This document shows, one piece after another, positions 27,828 through 37,371 of a stretch of DNA of 64,000 nucleotides. The notes beneath the pieces are model-generated. The model worked only from the letters and a program-made list of their open reading frames with translations. It did no database searches and had not been told where the DNA came from. The stretch's first letter is position 1. The number at the start of each line of letters is the position of its first letter. This stretch comes from Corynebacterium phocae (GTDB lineage Bacteria > Actinomycetota > Actinomycetes > Mycobacteriales > Mycobacteriaceae). The stretch is from NCBI RefSeq assembly GCF_008693075.1, contig NZ_VXKJ01000043.1:186001-250000 (forward strand). The letters are read 5' to 3'. Made by a program: the position numbers and the translations under genes.

Positions 27828-28634
27828 TTATTTGCCAAAGCGCCGGGAACGCTGGGAGTAGTCCCGCAGCGCGCGCAGCAGGTCAATTTTCCTAAACGCC
27901 GGCCAGTAGGTGTCCGTGAACCAGATTTCGGAGTACGCGGCTTGCCACAGCAAGAACCCGGACAGCCGTTGCTCACCGGAGGTGCGGATAACCAAGTCCG
28001 GGTCCGGCAGTCCCTTGGTATAGAGGTGTTCAGTAATGGAGTCCACCGTCACGGCCTGCGCTAGTTGGTCCGCTGGTACCCCCGATGCCGCCTCGTCTGC
28101 CACCAGGGTTCGCACCGCGTCCACAATTTCTTGGCGTCCGCCGTAGCCCACAGCAACGTTGACGATGATCCCTGTGTTGGCGTCCGTGGTTTGGGCGGAC
28201 TCCTGCATGCGCTTAGCCACGTCATCGGGCAGTAAGTTCAGGTGCCCCACCAAGCGAACCTGGCAGTTAAGTGATGCCTGAGCCAGGTGGTCCACCACGT
28301 CGGAGATGATATCGAAAAGCAGGTTTACCTCCGCGTCGGAGCGCTTGAGGTTTTCCGTGGACAGCAGGTAGATAGTGACAACCTTGACCTCAGTGTCGTT
28401 GCACCACTCAATCATCTCGCTAATCTTGGCCGCACCCTTGCGGTGCCCGTGGCTGACATCCTCGAACCCGGCTTCGCGTGCCCAACGCCGGTTTCCGTCT
28501 GCCATTATCGCGATATGCTTTGGCTGTGGCTTGCCCTTAATCAGGCTCAGCAACCTGGACTCGTACAACGGGTACAAGATCTTAGGCAGCTCGGGCAGTC
28601 TTAACGCCCCGGGTAATTTTAGCTTCACGTCCAC
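27828..28634 (-). CDS. uppS: Z-type isoprenyl diphosphate synthase (UppS family)
   Basis: A cis-prenyltransferase that condenses IPP onto an allylic diphosphate to make Z-prenyl carriers for the cell wall. The 268-residue protein has the signature HIAIMADGNRRWAREAG (catalytic Asp), LLSTENLKRSDAEV, and the late DPDLVIRTSGEQRLSGFLLWQAAYSEIWF. Actinobacteria often carry two homologues (short Z-FPP and decaprenyl synthases), and I cannot fix the chain length. The longer reading adds poorly conserved sequence. A TAGACT box 7 bases before GTG 28634 supports this start. Confidence 0.93.
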   Translation of the reverse strand: MDVKLKLPGALRLPELPKILYPLYESRLLSLIKGKPQPKHIAIMADGNRRWAREAGFEDVSHGHRKGAAKISEMIEWCNDTEVKVVTIYLLSTENLKRSDAEVNLLFDIISDVVDHLAQASLNCQVRLVGHLNLLPDDVAKRMQESAQTTDANTGIIVNVAVGYGGRQEIVDAVRTLVADEAASGVPADQLAQAVTVDSITEHLYTKGLPDPDLVIRTSGEQRLSGFLLWQAAYSEIWFTDTYWPAFRKIDLLRALRDYSQRSRRFGK

Positions 28635-28641
28635 GCCTTCA

Positions 28642-28647
28642 AGTCTA
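28642..28647 (-). promoter_or_regulatory. -10 box of uppS
   Basis: TAGACT on the minus strand, 7 bases before the GTG at 28634, with no Shine-Dalgarno between. Confidence 0.45.
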
Positions 28648-28778
28648 GCCTGCCAACCCCCTACCTCAAGTGACCTAGGGAGCTCTTTTGCTCCCGCACT
28701 GGTTTTCAGTGGGAACGAAAGCACAGCTTCTCTGTTGCCCACGCTGCCCCGGGCACCACCTCCGGAGCAGCTGCCGCC

Positions 28779-29090
28779 TTAGAAGTAGGACTTCTTGCGG
28801 TTGTCGTAGATTCCCGCTTCTTTCATGGCTTTATCTATGGCGTCCTGATCGAAGGGATCAATCCCGTGGTCCTGCGCGAACAAAGTCCGCCTGCGGAAAC
28901 GGGAGAAACGGCGGTGGAAGAACCAACCTGCCATGAGTACTGCCACCCCCATCAGCACCAGGATCAAAAGCCCAATCGGTGAAGCCTTGCCAAATTCCGG
29001 GCCTACCGGGCCGTCTGACTGTGCCTGGGCCAAGATCTGCACCTGTGGGTGTGCAAGCGTGGCCAACGCGAGATTATTTAGAAGCTGCAT
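28779..29090 (-). CDS. Small membrane protein downstream of mca
   Basis: A 103-residue protein with an N-terminal hydrophobic/signal-like stretch, one strong TM helix (IGLLILVLMGVAVLMAGWFF, about 38-58), and a basic then acidic cytoplasmic tail ending DNRKKSYF. It starts 5 bases after the mca stop, so it is co-transcribed. Its place after mca looks like a conserved arrangement, but a role in mycothiol metabolism is only inferred. Confidence 0.75.
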   Translation of the reverse strand: MQLLNNLALATLAHPQVQILAQAQSDGPVGPEFGKASPIGLLILVLMGVAVLMAGWFFHRRFSRFRRRTLFAQDHGIDPFDQDAIDKAMKEAGIYDNRKKSYF

Positions 29091-29095
29091 AGGAT

Positions 29096-29989
29096 CTAAG
29101 TTTCCTCCTCTTGCGTTACTTGCGCAATTCCGGCAAACAGGTCATCCTCCGGCAGTGAGGTTTCCACGCGGCTGCGGGCCAACTCAAATTCCTCCGTTGG
29201 CCAATAGCGCTTCTGGATTTCAGCCGGGGTGGCTAGGAACGCACCGGCCGGGTCGATCTGGGTAGCGTGGGCAATCAGTGCGCGCTCCCGGTGCGGGAAA
29301 TATTCGGCGCACTCTACCTGCGTGGTCACGCGTTCCATGATGTCCCCTTTTTCCGGATCCCACCTCGATATCATGGGCGCGTAGGGGCTGGGCTTGCCCT
29401 GCCCAACCAGGAGGTCGTGGAAAATCTTCATGCGGCGGAACACGAACCCGTGGGAGTAATAGAGCTTCAGAGGCTCCCAGGGGGCACCGAGTTCCGGGTG
29501 GTAGTCAGCATGGCCAGCAACGTTCCAAGCGATCATCGACGCGCGGTGCACCATGAGGTGATCGGGGTGCGGGTAGCCACCGTTTTCATCGTAGGTGACA
29601 ACGACGTGGGGGCGGAGCTCGCGGATGACTTCCACGAACCGCTGCGCAATCGCGTCATCGGCATGCAGCGCGAAAGCGTCTTCCGGAAGCAAGTCGTTGA
29701 TATTGGGGTTCCTGGGGTCCCCACCAGGCAGCCCCGAGTCCCTATACCCTAACCAGCGGTGATTAACGCCTAGGGCCTTTGCTGCTTCCGCCATCTCCGC
29801 GCGCCGGAGCTGGGCTATATTTTCCAAGACCCCGGGCTTATCCATTGCCGGGTTCAGGATGTCACCGCGCTCCCCACCGGTGCACGTCAACACTGTTACC
29901 TCGTGCCCCTCATCCGCGTACTTTGCGGTAGTCGCCGCGCCCTTCGATGACTCATCATCAGGGTGCGCGTGAATAGCTAGCAAACGCAT
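29096..29989 (-). CDS. mca: Mycothiol S-conjugate amidase
   Basis: Zinc amidase that cleaves mycothiol conjugates of electrophiles and drugs, releasing a mercapturic acid for export. The 297-residue LmbE/PIG-L-fold protein has the metal motif AHPDDE (H11-D14) and the third ligand in HPDH. GGERGDILNPAMD and the longer C-terminal region distinguish Mca from MshB. Its presence argues for a mycothiol-producing actinobacterium. It diverges from the DUF4307 gene. Confidence 0.95.
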   Translation of the reverse strand: MRLLAIHAHPDDESSKGAATTAKYADEGHEVTVLTCTGGERGDILNPAMDKPGVLENIAQLRRAEMAEAAKALGVNHRWLGYRDSGLPGGDPRNPNINDLLPEDAFALHADDAIAQRFVEVIRELRPHVVVTYDENGGYPHPDHLMVHRASMIAWNVAGHADYHPELGAPWEPLKLYYSHGFVFRRMKIFHDLLVGQGKPSPYAPMISRWDPEKGDIMERVTTQVECAEYFPHRERALIAHATQIDPAGAFLATPAEIQKRYWPTEEFELARSRVETSLPEDDLFAGIAQVTQEEET

Positions 29990-30085
29990 GATTGAAATCC
30001 CACTTTCTTAGTACTCCTTTTAAATCCCGGCTCAACGCCAACCCAGCCTATGTTAGCGGAGCCATCAGGACTAGGATAGAAACTT

Positions 30086-30559
30086 ATGACCACGCCTAGT
30101 CCAGACCGCCGTGCCAACCGTTACGCAGCCCCGCCCCAAACCAATGCCCGCAGAGAGGGCTCCGGGATTACCGGCAAAGCGATAGTTTTGGTGTTCCTAG
30201 CCATTTTGGTGGCGTTTCTTTTCTACGGTTACCGGTATCTACAATCGCGCGAAGAAATCAATGCTTCAATCTCCTACGTCTCTCACGAAATCATTGATGA
30301 AGACACCCTCCGCGTGTGGGCGGATGTAACCCGCAACCACCCGGATGAGGAAGCCTACTGCATTATTCAAGCGTATGACTACGAAAAGGCTGAGGTTGGA
30401 CGCCGCGAGATAGCTATCGCAGGCGATGGCAAAGCCGCCATCCGCATATCCGTAGATGTCCCCACCAACGAGCGTGCTGTGGCCGGAGGTGTCTACGGAT
30501 GCTCATCACTCATTCCCCCCTACCTTGATACGAAAGACCCTCAGTACCAAGTCCGGTAA
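30086..30559 (+). CDS. DUF4307 membrane protein
   Basis: A 157-residue protein with a polar N-terminus, one TM helix (AIVLVFLAILVAFLFYGYRYL, about 31-51), and an extracytoplasmic beta-rich domain of the DUF4307 type (SYVSHEIIDEDTLRVWADVTRNHPDEEAYCIIQAYDYEKAEVGRREI). The family commonly lies beside mca, as here. TAGGAT 8 bases before the ATG suggests a leaderless mRNA. Function unknown. Confidence 0.85.
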   Translation: MTTPSPDRRANRYAAPPQTNARREGSGITGKAIVLVFLAILVAFLFYGYRYLQSREEINASISYVSHEIIDEDTLRVWADVTRNHPDEEAYCIIQAYDYEKAEVGRREIAIAGDGKAAIRISVDVPTNERAVAGGVYGCSSLIPPYLDTKDPQYQVR

Positions 30560-30718
30560 TTCCAACCCTTAAGACAAAGTCCGCTAGGCACGGGTGGCAA
30601 GCGTGGGTAACTTCAAGCTGTGCTAAAATTCGGGCGCACTAAACTAGCGTAGACTCTAAATTTTTAACGTTAAACCGGATATTCCGGTGAATTAAAATAC
30701 TCATGGAAGGTTACACTC

Positions 30719-31237
30719 ATGGCTGAGCAACAAAAGCAGTACATCACCCCGGAAACCAAGGCCAAACTGGAGGAAGAGCTCCAGACCTTGATCGACCACC
30801 GCCCCGTGGTCGCAGCAGAGATCAACGAACGGCGCGAAGAGGGCGACCTCAAGGAAAACGCCGGCTACGACGCCGCACGTGAGATGCAGGATCAGGAAGA
30901 GGCCCGCATCAAGCAGATTTCTGAGATTCTGGCTAACTCCACCACTGAGCGCGACATTGACATGGAAGGCCTGGCCGCTATTGGCGCTGTTGTCCACGTT
31001 TATTACAACGGGGATAAAGACAACAAGGAAACATTCCTCATTGGTACCCGCGCTGCCGCGTCCGACAATGAAGACCTTGAGACTTATTCGGAGCAGTCCC
31101 CCTTGGGCGCAGCCATCCTGGGCGCTAGCGAAGGTGAAACTCGCGAGTACACCGCACCTAACGGCAACACCATCTCCGTGACCATTGTCTCCGCAGAGCC
31201 GTATGACTCAGCAAAGGCCTCCACCCCGCGTTCGTAG
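30719..31237 (+). CDS. greA: Transcription elongation factor GreA
   Basis: Rescues backtracked RNA polymerase by stimulating transcript cleavage. The 172-residue protein has the N-terminal coiled coil (KAKLEEELQTLIDHRPVVAAEINERREEGDLKENAGYDAAREMQDQEEARI) with the acidic tip DLKEN, and the C-terminal FKBP-like domain (QSPLGAAILGASEGETREYTAPNG). Length is typical for the actinobacterial form. The 160 bases upstream probably carry its promoter. Confidence 0.96.
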   Translation: MAEQQKQYITPETKAKLEEELQTLIDHRPVVAAEINERREEGDLKENAGYDAAREMQDQEEARIKQISEILANSTTERDIDMEGLAAIGAVVHVYYNGDKDNKETFLIGTRAAASDNEDLETYSEQSPLGAAILGASEGETREYTAPNGNTISVTIVSAEPYDSAKASTPRS

Positions 31238-31376
31238 TATCCCCAATTCTTAGTCAGTCTTTGGGCTGACAGGGTATCCTAGTAGAAGTTATAGCACTTG
31301 GGCGTGAGAATTTGCTGCCTGCATTTCTCACGCGCGTCACTCTACGAAAAATCAACAAGAAAGCTCTCATACACCC

Positions 31377-31718
31377 ATGAAGAAGTTCTCCCGCACCATA
31401 GCTGCCGGCCTCAGCGCTGCCACCGCACTGTCCTTGGCTGCCTGCTACCCGCCTAATCAGCAGGATTCCGATATCAAGGTAGAAACCGGCTCCACCTTCA
31501 CCGGTATGGCGCCCGCGCAGAAGGAAGCAGAAGCCAACCATGCTGAAGGCGCTGACGCAACCGAGGAACTGGATCCCTCCGGTCATGACATGACCGGCAT
31601 GGAGACCAAGACCATTGAGGTTCTTGAGATCACCGAGACCGCAGTCGTAGGTGCGGACCAAGAAGCTGTGGCTGTTGCTACCCCCGTGGCAACCGAAACC
31701 GTAATTGTTCAAAACTAG
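31377..31718 (+). CDS. Small secreted lipoprotein
   Basis: A 113-residue lipoprotein: signal MKKFSRTIAAGLSAATALSLAAC with lipobox LAAC, then an acidic, Thr/Val-rich, probably disordered mature part. No domain is recognised. It follows greA but has a hairpin upstream (GCGTGAGAA/TTCTCACGC, 31302-31333), so it may be a separate transcript. An intrinsic terminator follows. Confidence 0.75.
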   Translation: MKKFSRTIAAGLSAATALSLAACYPPNQQDSDIKVETGSTFTGMAPAQKEAEANHAEGADATEELDPSGHDMTGMETKTIEVLEITETAVVGADQEAVAVATPVATETVIVQN

Positions 31719-31737
31719 CCACAGCTCCAACTCCCCG

Positions 31738-31778
31738 GCTCTTGCCTCCCAGATTCTGGGCCACGGCAAGAGCTTTTT
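31738..31778 (+). terminator. Intrinsic terminator after the small lipoprotein
   Basis: GCTCTTGCC/GGCAAGAGC stem (31738-31746 with 31765-31773) followed directly by TTTTT. Confidence 0.8.
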
Positions 31779-31857
31779 GCTTGCCATCAGGCAGCGCCCC
31801 TTGGCAAGGGTCCTAGCACCAGAACGTCACCGAGTGCTGGGGCTAACCGGAGCGCAA

Positions 31858-31890
31858 AAAGTGCTAGAGGTTAGTAACCTCTAGCACTTT
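31858..31890. terminator. Perfect 16-bp palindrome before the BI-1 gene end
   Basis: AAAGTGCTAGAGGTTA/TAACCTCTAGCACTTT around one base. It has A-rich and T-rich ends on both strands, so it works as a bidirectional terminator between convergent genes. Confidence 0.75.
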
Positions 31891-31935
31891 CCAATCTTGT
31901 CGCGGCATCTACGGGGCTGCGGGTCTTAAACTGCG

Positions 31936-32775
31936 TCAGTTTCGCTGGAAGTAGCTCAGCAGGCGCAGGATTTCGGTGTACAGCCAGACCAGCGTTACAG
32001 CTAGGCCAAGAGCCACGCCCCAAGCATTCTTAGCTGGAGCGCCAGCACGGATAAGACGGTCTGCTTGATCAAAGTCCGTGAGGAAGGACAAAGCAGCCAG
32101 AACAATGCACACTAGCGAGAACACGATTGCCAACGGGCCGCCGTCGCGCAGCGGGTTAGCGCCAGTAAACATGGCCAACATGAAGTTGCCCAGAGCCATA
32201 ACCACGACGCCAATAATGGCCCCGGTAAGGATTTTGGTGAACTTGGGGGTAACACGCACCGCACCAGTCTTGTACACGAAAAGCATTCCAATGAACACGC
32301 CAACGGTGCCCAGGATGGCCTGGCCAATCATGGCGTACGCGGAGGCACCGCTTACTGAAACACCGGTGAACAAGAACGAAAAGCCACCTACGAATAGGCC
32401 TTCGAATACGGCGTAGATCAAGGTAACTGCTGCCGAACCCCACTTCTTGCCAAACGCGGCAACAAGAACGGTGATGAACCCACCGATACCGCCAACGAGG
32501 GTAAGCATCATAGACAGCCCGGGATTGACAAAAAGGGCGACAAAGAAGTTCACCACTGCCATGGCGATGATAATCGCGAGGGTGATGCCGGTCTTAGTGA
32601 CAACGTCGTCAACGGTCATTGGACGCTCGTTGGCAGCTATCTCACCATACTGACCGCCATATCCGGCTGGGGCATCTTGTACTCCATAACCTGCGTAGTT
32701 GCCGTAGCCAGCGCCTTGCTGGCCACGGCCCACGTTAGATGTCAAAGAGCTCATTACGGGATTGCTTGAACGCAC
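31936..32775 (-). CDS. Bax inhibitor-1/YccA family membrane protein
   Basis: A 279-residue protein: a Gly/Tyr-rich N-terminal tail (about 10-55) and seven TM helices of the BI-1/YccA fold, here the longer actinobacterial form (MTVDDVVTKTGITLAIIIAMAVVNFFVAL to AWGVALGLAVTLVWLYTEILRLLSYF). The paired acidic region near the C-terminus is present (DFDQADRLI). The family includes pH-sensitive calcium-leak channels; the role here is unknown. I prefer GTG 32775 (AAGGA upstream) to ATG 32808. Confidence 0.88.
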   Translation of the reverse strand: MRSSNPVMSSLTSNVGRGQQGAGYGNYAGYGVQDAPAGYGGQYGEIAANERPMTVDDVVTKTGITLAIIIAMAVVNFFVALFVNPGLSMMLTLVGGIGGFITVLVAAFGKKWGSAAVTLIYAVFEGLFVGGFSFLFTGVSVSGASAYAMIGQAILGTVGVFIGMLFVYKTGAVRVTPKFTKILTGAIIGVVVMALGNFMLAMFTGANPLRDGGPLAIVFSLVCIVLAALSFLTDFDQADRLIRAGAPAKNAWGVALGLAVTLVWLYTEILRLLSYFQRN

Positions 32776-33075
32776 GGGAACCCAATTCCTTTCATATTTC
32801 CTCCACATGTTTGTACCCCGCCGTTATTTCGTGGCGAGGCGCAAAGAGAAATGGTTGATTCCTTCTCTACTACTATCAACGCAAGCTACTCCGCTTTAGT
32901 TCCCAAATTTTAAGATTTTAGGACAATTCCGTGCAGCTGCGCATGAAAGGTAAATACTACCTGGCAGCCGCCGCCTGAAGGAAAGCGGCCGGGCGCTGCT
33001 TAGGCCAAGGACAATTGGCCCTGACCAAGGGGAGCGTACCCGCATGTCTGTAAGGGTTACTCAGGAAAAACGTTG
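32776..33075. other. Spacer upstream of the BI-1 gene
   Basis: 300 bases, A+T-rich near 32830-32930, with a GC-rich part near 32960-33050. It must contain the BI-1 promoter and the region downstream of the tRNA. I see no gene or clear repeat. Confidence 0.4.
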
Positions 33076-33149
33076 TGCCCCCACTGGGACTCGAACCCAG
33101 ACTGAATTGATTTTAAGTCAACTGCCTCTGCCGATTGGGCTATGGGGGC
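33076..33149 (-). tRNA. tRNA with UAA anticodon, predicted Leu, short variable arm
   Basis: A 74-base cloverleaf. Acceptor GCCCCCA/TGGGGGC, anticodon stem GTTGA/TCAAT with loop CTTAAAA (anticodon TAA, reading UUA), T-arm CTGGG-TTCGAGT-CCCAG, discriminator A. CCA is not encoded. The variable loop is only about 5 bases (TCAGT), whereas classical tRNA-Leu has a long variable arm. The anticodon and A73 still point to leucine. Confidence 0.88.
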
Positions 33150-33228
33150 GGTGGCGGCTAGCGCACATGGACAATTTTAGGCCATAGAGCAAGCCGTGGG
33201 AAATCAGGGCCGGACCAAGCCGTATGTT

Positions 33229-34182
33229 CTAGTCACGGGATAGTTGGGCGGTAATCCCGTCTAGAATATCCTTCTCACTAATGATAAAGCTCTCAGCTGC
33301 GCTATTGCGTTCAATCATGTCAATGATTCCTTGGACGGCTACGCTGCCACCGCCAATGACGTCTGCGCGGCCCGGATGGATAACCTTATTCAACGATCGG
33401 GAAGCGCTAGTTTCCTCAACTACTTGCTGCGTCAAAACGCGTAGCGCATCAAAGCGCAGTTCAGAGCCATGGATTGCGTCCGGGTCGTAGCGCTCTAGCC
33501 CTTGGGCAAGGGCGGAGAGAGTGGTGAAAGTGCCCGCACAACCCACGAAGGTCCGGGCTTGTGCAATTGGTACGGCCTTTTCCACCTCTTCCATGCGCTC
33601 GGCGACGAACTCACGAGCAATCTCAATCTCTGTCTCCGTTGGTGGGTCCGAGCGCATGATCCGTTCTGTGATCCTTACGCAGCCCATTTGCGCCGAGTGC
33701 GCCCCGAAGATTGAGTTAGAAGTATCCCCGACGATAAATTCTGTCGAACCACCACCCAGGTCGATGACGCAAAAGGGGGCGCGTTCCGCAGACAGATCAC
33801 TGGTAGCGCCTGCGAAGGACAGGTTCGCCTCCTCACGTCCGCTGATTACTTCCGCACGGACGCCTGGTTGGATTTCTCCCAGCAGTTGGCCGGTCATCTC
33901 AAAAAATTCTTCTTGATTGGAGGCGTCACGCGTAGCGGAGGTGGCAACCATACGAACTCGCGTGACTTCTTCAAACTTCATTAACGCCACGTAGCTCTCC
34001 AGAGCTTTCCGCGCCCGTTCGATGGCTTCCGGCATGAGCTTGCCGGTGGAATCCACGCCCTCCCCCAAGCGAATAATTTCCATTTTGCGGACGATATCGC
34101 GCAGTTTGCCGTCTGGGGCAACCTCGCTGATTAGCAATCGGATGGAATTGGTACCGCAGTCAACGGCTGCCACGCGGGTCAT
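33229..34182 (-). CDS. ppx: Exopolyphosphatase / guanosine pentaphosphatase family (Ppx/GppA)
   Basis: A 317-residue ASKHA-fold phosphatase that removes terminal phosphate from polyphosphate or pppGpp. Motifs: VAAVDCGTNSIRLLI (phosphate 1), VIDLGGGSTEFIVG (phosphate 2), FVGCAGTFTT, and the late GRADVIGGGSVAVQGI. It is the short actinobacterial form without the extra C-terminal domains of E. coli Ppx. It is last in the leftward block ftsB-like, small ORF, DUF501, ppx. Confidence 0.94.
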   Translation of the reverse strand: MTRVAAVDCGTNSIRLLISEVAPDGKLRDIVRKMEIIRLGEGVDSTGKLMPEAIERARKALESYVALMKFEEVTRVRMVATSATRDASNQEEFFEMTGQLLGEIQPGVRAEVISGREEANLSFAGATSDLSAERAPFCVIDLGGGSTEFIVGDTSNSIFGAHSAQMGCVRITERIMRSDPPTETEIEIAREFVAERMEEVEKAVPIAQARTFVGCAGTFTTLSALAQGLERYDPDAIHGSELRFDALRVLTQQVVEETSASRSLNKVIHPGRADVIGGGSVAVQGIIDMIERNSAAESFIISEKDILDGITAQLSRD

Positions 34183-34268
34183 AGGATGCCCTCCTGTTGG
34201 GAAGATGGAAAAGGAAAACTAGTGCCAACTTAGCGCACGTTAGTCCAGGGTGCGACGAAAGCGGGGTA

Positions 34269-34826
34269 CTAGGTGTTAGAAAAATCGAACTGGCCTAGGT
34301 CAATTCCTAGTTCTTCAATTGTTGGCCAATCCTGCGGGATCGCGGTTCCTCGCAGACCTGCGTGGTCCGCTGCTATGGCTACGGCCTCAGTCCCCAAGCG
34401 GAAATGATCTGGTCCTTCCGCCAGGGCATAGGCAATCAGCACGTGAAGACACTTGACCCGGTCCGGCATTCCGCCGCCAGAGAAATCAGTCCCCAGATCT
34501 TCCATCTCGTTTCGCTTGGCCAGGAAATGCTGGTGCGCGCGGTGGTAGTCTTCAGCTAGTTCCGGCTCCTTGCCCAACCGCTCCTCCATCCACTTCATCA
34601 CGTGGGCCACCTCAAGGCGGGAGGCTTCAGCCGTTAGGCGCTTGTCGGTGAGGTAGTAGAGCGTGGGAAAAGGGGTGCCGTCAGGCAGCTTTGGTTGTGT
34701 CTTCACTACCGCCGGTTGGCCGTCCGGAGTGCGGTAGGCAATGGCCACCACTCCCCGGGCTGGCCGGCCTAGCTGTTCTTTGACAATCTCTAGGTCATTT
34801 TGGGTGGGCGTCTCATGCTGGGTCAT
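34269..34826 (-). CDS. DUF501 family protein
   Basis: A 185-residue protein with the DUF501 pattern: VAIAYRTPDGQPAVVKTQPKLPDGTPFPTLYYLTDKRLTAEASRLE at 27-72, then a Cys/His-bearing C-terminal half (CLHVLIAYALAEGPDHFRLGTEA). Conserved beside ppx and the DivIC/FtsB-like gene across actinobacteria; no biochemical role is known. Its ATG overlaps the stop of a 54-residue upstream ORF (ATGA), which suggests coupled translation. Confidence 0.9.
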   Translation of the reverse strand: MTQHETPTQNDLEIVKEQLGRPARGVVAIAYRTPDGQPAVVKTQPKLPDGTPFPTLYYLTDKRLTAEASRLEVAHVMKWMEERLGKEPELAEDYHRAHQHFLAKRNEMEDLGTDFSGGGMPDRVKCLHVLIAYALAEGPDHFRLGTEAVAIAADHAGLRGTAIPQDWPTIEELGIDLGQFDFSNT

Positions 34827-34987
34827 GGGAGATATTGTTGCACAAATTCAGGCTGCTGCGGAAAAAGCAGGGATTCTATATCAGATTGGGCAGGCCCGGG
34901 ACGGGGCAATGCTTGGGATACGGCAACGCTGGATAAGCCCACGCTAGTTAGTACAAGGGTGGCTATTTTACTGAGCTGGCGGAACAT
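34823..34987 (-). CDS. Putative small exported peptide between the ftsB-like gene and DUF501
   Basis: A 54-residue ORF with a signal-like N-terminus (MFRQLSKIATLVLTSVGLSSVAVSQA) and a short mature part ending LLFPQQPEFVQQYLP. It begins 20 bases inside the ftsB-like gene and ends in a 4-base ATGA overlap with DUF501, so it would bridge the two genes with no gap. No strong Shine-Dalgarno is visible. It could be a real small exported protein or only a coupling device. Confidence 0.45.
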   Translation of the reverse strand: MFRQLSKIATLVLTSVGLSSVAVSQALPRPGPAQSDIESLLFPQQPEFVQQYLP

Positions 34988-35618
34988 CCGCCGGTGGTGC
35001 TTCGCCCTCAACAGGGAGGGGTGGTTCCGCCGGTGCGTCGCCGGGAGCTTCTCCATGAGCCTCACCCTCGGGAACAACCACAGGGTCTGCAGGTGCTAGT
35101 TCGGGAACTTCTTCAATGGGCTCAGCTACAGAATCCCACAGTACGTTGTACCACTCGCGTGAATCTTCTTGAGCCTGTTTGTCCGTGGTTACGGCGGGGT
35201 CGTGGTGCATCTTGGGGTCTAAAATGCGGTAAGCCGTTTCGCCCTGAGCTACCAGGCCCAGCCGCCGGCGGGCTTGCTGCTCAATGTAGGAGTCGGAACG
35301 GAATTTCTCAATGTCTTCCAGAAGCCGCTCTTTCTCCGCCAACTTCACATCAATCGAATCATTGAGTCGCGCGATTTCCGCCCTACCTTCATAGAAGTTG
35401 CCCAGCGGAACTGACACGGCCAGTAGGAAGAAGATGGTGACTACCGCTAAAACACCCCATCCGGCAACATCGAGCTTGTCGCGCTTGGGTTTAACGCCTA
35501 CAGCTTTGCCACGAACTCCCCCACGTGGAGCCCTTCTATCTAGGGCCTGATCTTTGGTACGGGAAGCTACCGGAACGGTGGTCCGGGTCTTGGCTGAGTT
35601 CTCGCGCGGCTGAAGCAT
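34968..35618 (-). CDS. Septum formation initiator, DivIC/FtsB-like
   Basis: A 216-residue bitopic division protein. It has a basic cytoplasmic N-terminus (1-50), one TM helix (WGVLAVVTIFFLLAVSVPLGNFY, about 54-76), a coiled coil (EIARLNDSIDVKLAEKERLLEDIEKFRSD) and the conserved QARRRLGLVAQGETAYRIL. A Pro/Ala/Glu-rich tail follows. DivIC/FtsB partners FtsL and FtsQ at the septum. The eno-divIC-DUF501-ppx order matches mycobacteria. Confidence 0.92.
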   Translation of the reverse strand: MLQPRENSAKTRTTVPVASRTKDQALDRRAPRGGVRGKAVGVKPKRDKLDVAGWGVLAVVTIFFLLAVSVPLGNFYEGRAEIARLNDSIDVKLAEKERLLEDIEKFRSDSYIEQQARRRLGLVAQGETAYRILDPKMHHDPAVTTDKQAQEDSREWYNVLWDSVAEPIEEVPELAPADPVVVPEGEAHGEAPGDAPAEPPLPVEGEAPPADVPPAQ

Positions 35619-35708
35619 AGACTCCTTATCTTAACCCCATGCGTCACAGAAGTCTCCCCTCACGCGTAGATATTTGCCACATTTTAGGGAAATTAGGGAT
35701 CACACAAA

Positions 35709-35741
35709 GCCGCCCCACTTCCCTTTGGGAAGTGGGGCGGC
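35709..35741 (-). terminator. Intrinsic terminator after eno
   Basis: A 15-bp perfect stem (GCCGCCCCACTTCCC/GGGAAGTGGGGCGGC) with a 3-base loop. On the minus strand it is followed by TTTGTG. Confidence 0.8.
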
Positions 35742-35760
35742 TACCTGTTTCTAGTTCACA

Positions 35761-37371
<1,611 letters not shown>

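Noticed and set aside
31254..31787. A 177-residue minus-strand ORF over the small lipoprotein
   Set aside because: The plus-strand ORF has a clear lipoprotein signal and terminator. The minus frame has none and crosses that terminator.
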